In this document: positions 6,288 through 10,509 of the stretch, piece by piece
How the letters are laid out: every line of letters begins with the position of its first letter
How positions within the stretch are numbered: the first letter of the stretch is position 1
DNA from: an uncultured Muribaculaceae bacterium
GTDB taxonomy: Bacteria > Bacteroidota > Bacteroidia > Bacteroidales > Muribaculaceae
Assembly: GCA_938039795.1 (NCBI GenBank)
Contig: CALHWU010000049.1
Span: 1-10,509 of the forward strand
Length of the DNA stretch: 10,509 nt
Direction of reading: 5' to 3'
Notes under the pieces: generated by a model
The model's database searches: none
What the model saw: only the letters and a program-made list of their open reading frames with translations
What the model was told of the DNA's origin: nothing
Position numbers and translations under genes: made by a program

Positions 6288-7253
6288 ATGGGATTTTTCG
6301 ATCTTTTTTCAAAAAACAAGAAAGAGACACTCGACAAGGGTCTTGAACGGACCAAACAGGGCGTTTTCTCTAAAATAGCCAGGGCGATAGCCGGCAAAAA
6401 AAACATTGATGACGATTTTCTCGACGAACTTGAGGAAATTTTCGTCACTTCCGATGTCGGCGTTGACACAACGCTGCGCATCATAGAGCGTCTGCAGGCG
6501 CGGGTGAAACGCGACGGATATGTGGGCACCGGTGAGCTCAATCGTCTTCTGTGTGAAGAAATAGAGGGACTGCTTGCCGACAAACCCGACAATGCTTCAA
6601 CTGATGATTTCCGCCTGCCGGCCAATTCCCCTAAGCCTTACGTCATAATGGTCGTAGGAGTCAACGGCGCGGGCAAGACCACAACCATCGGCAAGTTGGC
6701 AGCCCAATATAAGGCAGCGGGATACAATGTCATGCTTGGAGCAGCCGATACGTTCCGCGCAGCGGCTGTAGAGCAGCTTGAAGAATGGGCGAAAAGGGCC
6801 GGTGTGCCTATCGTCAAGCAAAAAATCGGAGCAGATCCGGCTTCTGTGGCGTTCGATACTCTTCAGAGTGCCAAGGCAAGAGGTGATATAGATGTGGTGA
6901 TCATTGACACCGCAGGACGCCTCCATAACAAGAAGGCACTGATGGATGAACTTACGAAGATACGCAACGTGATGCGCAAGGTAGTGGATACGGCTCCTGA
7001 CGAAGTGCTGCTTGTACTTGACGGAAGCACCGGTCAGAACGCCTATGAGCAGGCGCGTCGGTTTGCCGAGGCCACGGATGTGACCGGGCTTGTCGTGACT
7101 AAACTTGACGGCACAGCAAAAGGTGGAGTGGTGATCGGTATATCTGAAAGCATGCAGATACCCGTGAGATACATCGGGCTGGGAGAAGGCATAGCCGATC
7201 TACAGGTATTCCACAAGAAAGAGTTCGTACAATCTTTATTCGGGGCTAAATGA
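6288..7253 (+). CDS. ftsY: Signal recognition particle receptor FtsY
   Basis: A 321-residue SRP-family GTPase that docks ribosome-SRP complexes at the inner membrane for co-translational insertion. All NG-domain motifs are present: P-loop GVNGAGKTT at 124-132, DTFRAAAVEQL after it, DTAGR at 207-211, TKLDGTAKGG at 271-280, and YIGLGEGIADL near the end. The N-domain four-helix bundle spans about 20-100. The very short N-terminus, MGFFDLFSKNKK, is an amphipathic lipid-binding helix of the kind found just before the N domain; the long acidic A domain of E. coli FtsY is absent, as is usual in Bacteroidetes. I chose ATG 6288 because the frame upstream to a TTG at 6186 would read through the promoter region and gives a non-FtsY-like extension. 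Its stop overlaps the rimO start as ATGA (7250-7253). Confidence 0.97.
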   Translation: MGFFDLFSKNKKETLDKGLERTKQGVFSKIARAIAGKKNIDDDFLDELEEIFVTSDVGVDTTLRIIERLQARVKRDGYVGTGELNRLLCEEIEGLLADKPDNASTDDFRLPANSPKPYVIMVVGVNGAGKTTTIGKLAAQYKAAGYNVMLGAADTFRAAAVEQLEEWAKRAGVPIVKQKIGADPASVAFDTLQSAKARGDIDVVIIDTAGRLHNKKALMDELTKIRNVMRKVVDTAPDEVLLVLDGSTGQNAYEQARRFAEATDVTGLVVTKLDGTAKGGVVIGISESMQIPVRYIGLGEGIADLQVFHKKEFVQSLFGAK

Positions 7254-8551
7254 AGCGGCAGCGGGTGTGCCTTTACACGCTCGGATGCTCGAAGAATCTT
7301 GTAGATTCGGAGCGTGTACTTAAAAGGCTCGAAGATGCAGGTTTCGAGGCCGTCCATGAGCCCACTGCGACTTCGAAAGGCGATATCGTGATCGTCAATA
7401 CATGTGGATTTATTGGTGATGCCAAGGAGGAATCCGTCAACACCATTCTTGAATTTGCCGATCTGCGTTCGAAGGGAGAGATCGCAGGCCTGAATGTTAT
7501 GGGCTGTCTCTCTCAAAGATATCGCGAAGAGCTCCTCAAAGAGATCCCGGAAGTCGACCGATGGTATGGAAAGACCGACTGGGACAGCTTAACCGCCGAC
7601 CTTGCATGCCATGCTTCAGTCACGGAAGTGTATGACCGTAAAGTGACCACTCCCTCGCATCATGCTTATCTCAAGATCTCCGAAGGATGCAACCGTTTCT
7701 GCGCATTCTGTGCCATCCCTCTGATTACAGGACGGCATCGCTCCCGCAGGATTGAGGAAATCGAAGCGGAGGTCAGAATGCTCACACGGCGTGGAGTAAG
7801 GGAATTCAATGTGATAGCACAGGATCTGTCGGCCTACGGCACAGATCTGCCAGGTTCCGGAAGCCGTCTGGCAGAGCTGATATCCCGTCTGTCCGACATA
7901 AAAGGGGTCGACTGGTTGCGTCTGCATTACGCCTATCCGGCCGACTTTCCGACTGATATACTCGACGTAATGTCGCAGCGGCCCAACGTGTGCAATTATC
8001 TCGACATTGCTTTACAGCACATATCCGATCCGGTGCTAAAGGCGATGCGTCGGCATATCACCCGACAGCAGACTATCGACCTGCTCGATGAGATCCGCGC
8101 GCGAGTGCCGGGCATACATCTGCGCACTACTCTAATGACCGGTTTCCCGGGAGAAACCGAAGAACAGTTCGATGAACTGATGGAATTTGTTGCGGCGCAG
8201 CGGTTTGAGAGAATGGGTGCCTTCGCTTATTGTGAGGAAGAGGGCACTTATTCGGCACTGAATTATCCCGACAATGTGCCTTCCGATGTCAAGCAGGAGC
8301 GTCTTGACCGTCTCATGGCGTTGCAGGAACAGATTTCGCAAGAGATTCAGAATGAAAAAATCGGCCGGACGCTGCGCGTCATGATCGATCGTGAGGAGCC
8401 GGATTATTTTATAGGGCGCACGGAGTGGGATTCACCCGAGGTTGATCCGGAGGTGCTTGTCGACAAGCATCCCTCTCTGCATCCCGGAGAATTCGTATCC
8501 GTGGAAATAACGGGCGCGCTTCCATATGAACTCATGGCTAAAGTGAAATGA
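7250..8551 (+). CDS. rimO: Ribosomal protein S12 methylthiotransferase RimO
   Basis: A 433-residue radical SAM enzyme that adds a methylthio group to a conserved Asp of ribosomal protein S12. The N-terminal UPF0004 domain holds three cluster-binding cysteines, C13 (TLGCSKN), C52 (VNTCGF) and C86 (MGCLSQR). The radical SAM motif CNRFCAFC gives C147, C151 and C154. VIAQDLSAYGTDL follows, which is the RimO rather than MiaB pattern, and the IP after the third cysteine also fits. The last 65 or so residues form the TRAM domain. Length matches the family. It is coupled at both ends by ATGA overlaps, with ftsY upstream (7250-7253) and the isochorismate synthase downstream (8548-8551). MiaB or MtaB is the main alternative, and the SAYG signature and short N-terminus argue against it. 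Confidence 0.94.
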   Translation: MKRQRVCLYTLGCSKNLVDSERVLKRLEDAGFEAVHEPTATSKGDIVIVNTCGFIGDAKEESVNTILEFADLRSKGEIAGLNVMGCLSQRYREELLKEIPEVDRWYGKTDWDSLTADLACHASVTEVYDRKVTTPSHHAYLKISEGCNRFCAFCAIPLITGRHRSRRIEEIEAEVRMLTRRGVREFNVIAQDLSAYGTDLPGSGSRLAELISRLSDIKGVDWLRLHYAYPADFPTDILDVMSQRPNVCNYLDIALQHISDPVLKAMRRHITRQQTIDLLDEIRARVPGIHLRTTLMTGFPGETEEQFDELMEFVAAQRFERMGAFAYCEEEGTYSALNYPDNVPSDVKQERLDRLMALQEQISQEIQNEKIGRTLRVMIDREEPDYFIGRTEWDSPEVDPEVLVDKHPSLHPGEFVSVEITGALPYELMAKVK

Positions 8552-9702
8552 CCATATCTGAGGAGCATATCAAGGCGGCTTCGGTCTGCATTGCGGGCCG
8601 TATACCTTTTAGCTTGGTTATCAAGCCCGGTGATGACTATTCGACGTTTTTTGCCACAAAGTCAGACGGTGAAGCGGCGTTGAATAGCGAAAGGGGTCGT
8701 TTCAAGCCTGGTTTTTTTGCGACATTCTTCGGCGACTCTCCGTCGGAAGCCGTATATATTCCGGCAGATCTTGAGGCCGGGGAGATTATTGATCCGTCGT
8801 TTGAGGGATCATGTCCGCCGATGCCGGCTTCAGAGATGACCGCGGTGGATCAGTCCACCGATTTCATGAAATACTGTAGTTCATTGCGGTCATTGATAGG
8901 ATCCTTGAAAAAAAATCGTGGCAAGACTGTCATATCCAGACTTATCGCTGTCAGATCGACGTCCCAGCCTCTTGAGGTGTTTACCCGTTACGTATCCCAA
9001 GTCTCCGACAGTACATTCCGCTTCATCTTCTATACTCCGGCTACAGGGATATGGATCGGAGCGAGTCCTGAACTGCTCCTAAGTCATGAATACGGTTCAG
9101 GACGATATTCTACCATCTCTCTCGCCGGCACACGCAGATGCCATGAAGGGGAGTGGGATGCTAAAAATCAGGCAGAACATGATTTTGTTACCGACTATAT
9201 TGATTTTCACTTCCGTAACCATGGTCTGAATGTGGATATACAGTCGTCGGTACCGGTCGTTTTCGGCAGTATTGAGCATCTGTGTGAGAAGATCGAAGGG
9301 AGAGGTGAGACCGATCCGATAAGTCTGCTTGATGATCTCAATCCGACGCCGGCCTTGTGTGGATTTCCGGTGGAACAGGCATTTACCAATATTCTCATGC
9401 ATGAAATGCATGACCGCAAATGCTACGGCGGAATGTTAGGGGTGGCCGATGACAAAGGTTTCTCAGCTTATGTGAATCTGCGCAGCTGTCTGGCAGTACG
9501 TGATGCGGACGGTTCCTGCGTTTACGATTTGTTCGCCGGCGGCGGTATAACCGCCGAATCGGATCCCTTGATGGAGTGGAATGAGGCGGCGGCAAAAGCC
9601 ATTATGCTTTATAGCTCGATCCACGGAGGGAAACCATGCGGATCAGGAACGCTCTCATTCTCAAGTTATGATGAGGCTTTTACTTCAGCAGTCAGCAAAT
9701 GA
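8548..9702 (+). CDS. menF: Isochorismate synthase (menF-like chorismate-binding enzyme)
   Basis: A 384-residue protein of the chorismate-utilising (MenF/EntC/anthranilate synthase I/salicylate synthase) fold, probably converting chorismate to isochorismate for menaquinone. The C-terminal two thirds carry the family signatures: GKTVISR with K126 at the catalytic lysine site, SLAGTRRCHEGEWD with G194-T195-R196, HLCEKIEG, NPTPALCGFP at 265-274, RKCYGGMLG, and FAGGGITAESDP at 329-340 with E337 as a likely Mg2+ ligand. The lysine and the AGTR/NPTPALCG pattern favour isochorismate synthase over TrpE or PabB. The N-terminal 100 residues are short and weakly conserved. It overlaps rimO by ATGA (8548-8551) and the next gene by ATGA (9699-9702). 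No menD, menH, menC or menE is beside it, so the pathway is inferred from family knowledge. Confidence 0.87.
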   Translation: MTISEEHIKAASVCIAGRIPFSLVIKPGDDYSTFFATKSDGEAALNSERGRFKPGFFATFFGDSPSEAVYIPADLEAGEIIDPSFEGSCPPMPASEMTAVDQSTDFMKYCSSLRSLIGSLKKNRGKTVISRLIAVRSTSQPLEVFTRYVSQVSDSTFRFIFYTPATGIWIGASPELLLSHEYGSGRYSTISLAGTRRCHEGEWDAKNQAEHDFVTDYIDFHFRNHGLNVDIQSSVPVVFGSIEHLCEKIEGRGETDPISLLDDLNPTPALCGFPVEQAFTNILMHEMHDRKCYGGMLGVADDKGFSAYVNLRSCLAVRDADGSCVYDLFAGGGITAESDPLMEWNEAAAKAIMLYSSIHGGKPCGSGTLSFSSYDEAFTSAVSK

Positions 9703-10509
9703 AAGGCAATCAGGATGACCCGGCGCAATGGCGCGTGGCTTGCGCTGTAATCATGGCAGTAGGTCTGGTGGCATTGATTTCAGTGCTTCCGTTAAAGAAT
9801 CTCACTGGCGGTCGCTTTTCAGATTTCAATCTGCTTGCAGATGTGGTGAATACTGTCGATTCACTGGAGCATACTGAAACAGTAGACGTGCTTCTCGACC
9901 AAAATATTGATCCGCTGTTGCGAAAGGCTATTGCAGAAAGCCGTCAGTCCATCGCAGCGGCTCCTGATTCCATGTCTGTCATAACTGCAGGCATGGAGAG
10001 CAATGATTCATCGTACACTGACCTTCAGGATACGGTCAATGTCATTCCGGAAGCGGCGTCAGCGGTCAGAAATGATGACGGTATAGTTGCCATTGAGGAT
10101 TATACTGCCGCAGGAGACGGCTTGCGGGATATGCGCGAGGCTCTGTTGTCAGGAAGGCTTGTCAGGATCGCGGTAGCAGGCGACAGTTATATCGAGGGTG
10201 ATATTTTCACTCAGGATCTGCGTGAACGCCTCCAGGATCGTTTCGGCGGCCAGGGGGTAGGATATGTGGGCATGCATACTGATTTCCCGGGATTCAGGCG
10301 GTCGGTAAGACAAGGAGGATCAGGATGGGATACCCACAGACAGGGCGATAAAGGCACTTCAAGCTCACGAATAGGGCTGTCACAGCATTATTTCACCCCC
10401 AGCGCAGGGGCTACGGCCCTATCCACATATAAGGGCGATAAGAAGCTCAAGCATGTCGACCAGTGGGAAATCAGCCGTTTTCTGTTTATCGCTCCCGAGG
10501 GCGCCACAG
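9699..10509 (+). CDS. Membrane-anchored SGNH/GDSL-type protein, partial (C-terminus beyond window)
   Basis: The frame opens at ATG 9699 and stays open to the right edge, giving 270 residues. Residues 12-32 are a single membrane helix (VACAVIMAVGLVALISVL), so the rest is probably periplasmic. Residues 40-150 look like a poorly conserved, acidic linker. At 157-168, RIAVAGDSYIEGD is a block-I SGNH/GDSL motif with S163 as the likely nucleophile, followed by LRERLQDRFGGQGVGYVGMH, a pattern typical of this group in Bacteroidetes. The catalytic Asp-x-x-His lies beyond the window. Related proteins often sit beside MBOAT acyltransferases and act in O-acetylation or deacetylation of cell-envelope polysaccharides; that role is inferred. 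Its start overlaps the isochorismate synthase stop as ATGA, so it is the fourth gene of the ftsY operon. The next gene, which would test the MBOAT idea, is not in view. Confidence 0.75.
   Translation, partial: MKGNQDDPAQWRVACAVIMAVGLVALISVLPLKNLTGGRFSDFNLLADVVNTVDSLEHTETVDVLLDQNIDPLLRKAIAESRQSIAAAPDSMSVITAGMESNDSSYTDLQDTVNVIPEAASAVRNDDGIVAIEDYTAAGDGLRDMREALLSGRLVRIAVAGDSYIEGDIFTQDLRERLQDRFGGQGVGYVGMHTDFPGFRRSVRQGGSGWDTHRQGDKGTSSSRIGLSQHYFTPSAGATALSTYKGDKKLKHVDQWEISRFLFIAPEGAT

Overview
The window looks like chromosomal DNA of a gut Bacteroidales bacterium, most likely of the Muribaculaceae type. This is inferred from several signs seen together: Bacteroidetes-style promoters (TTTG, 19 bp, TAnnTTTG) and weak or absent Shine-Dalgarno sites, a GT3-type (eukaryote-like) glycogen synthase paired with an alpha-glucan phosphorylase, a type IX secretion (T9SS) sorting-domain-like small protein, and roughly even base composition. 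I see no tRNA, rRNA, CRISPR array, insertion sequence or phage gene. Most genes are housekeeping or metabolic.

Layout. (1) Positions 1-1583, minus strand: a three-gene operon read leftward. It encodes a small exported protein that is little more than a T9SS-like C-terminal domain, a GT2 glycosyltransferase, and a GYF_2 plus CD225/dispanin membrane protein cut by the left window edge. The last two genes overlap by ATGA. (2) Positions 1584-1828: a divergent intergenic region with one good Bacteroidetes promoter on each strand and a possible folded leader for the minus operon. (3) Positions 1829-6090, plus strand: glycogen synthase (GT3) followed 38 nt later by alpha-glucan phosphorylase (GT35), so one transcript carries both synthesis and breakdown of glycogen. 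(4) Positions 6091-6287: a strong terminator-like hairpin and then a probable promoter. (5) Positions 6288-10509, plus strand: ftsY, rimO, an isochorismate synthase (menF-like) and an SGNH/GDSL-type membrane-anchored protein cut by the right edge. All four are linked by successive 4-bp ATGA overlaps.

How the genes fit together. The glycogen pair is a compact storage-polymer unit that does not need ADP-glucose if the synthase uses UDP-glucose, as GT3 enzymes do. The ftsY operon mixes membrane-protein targeting, ribosomal protein S12 modification, entry into menaquinone synthesis and probably cell-envelope polysaccharide acylation. The tight overlaps imply co-translation more than a shared pathway. 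The minus operon is probably envelope-related, but its exact role is unknown.

No clear new defence or mobile system is visible. The least explained items are the cargo-less T9SS-like protein, the GYF_2-CD225 protein coupled to a glycosyltransferase, the SGNH protein downstream of menF, and the leader between the divergent promoters.
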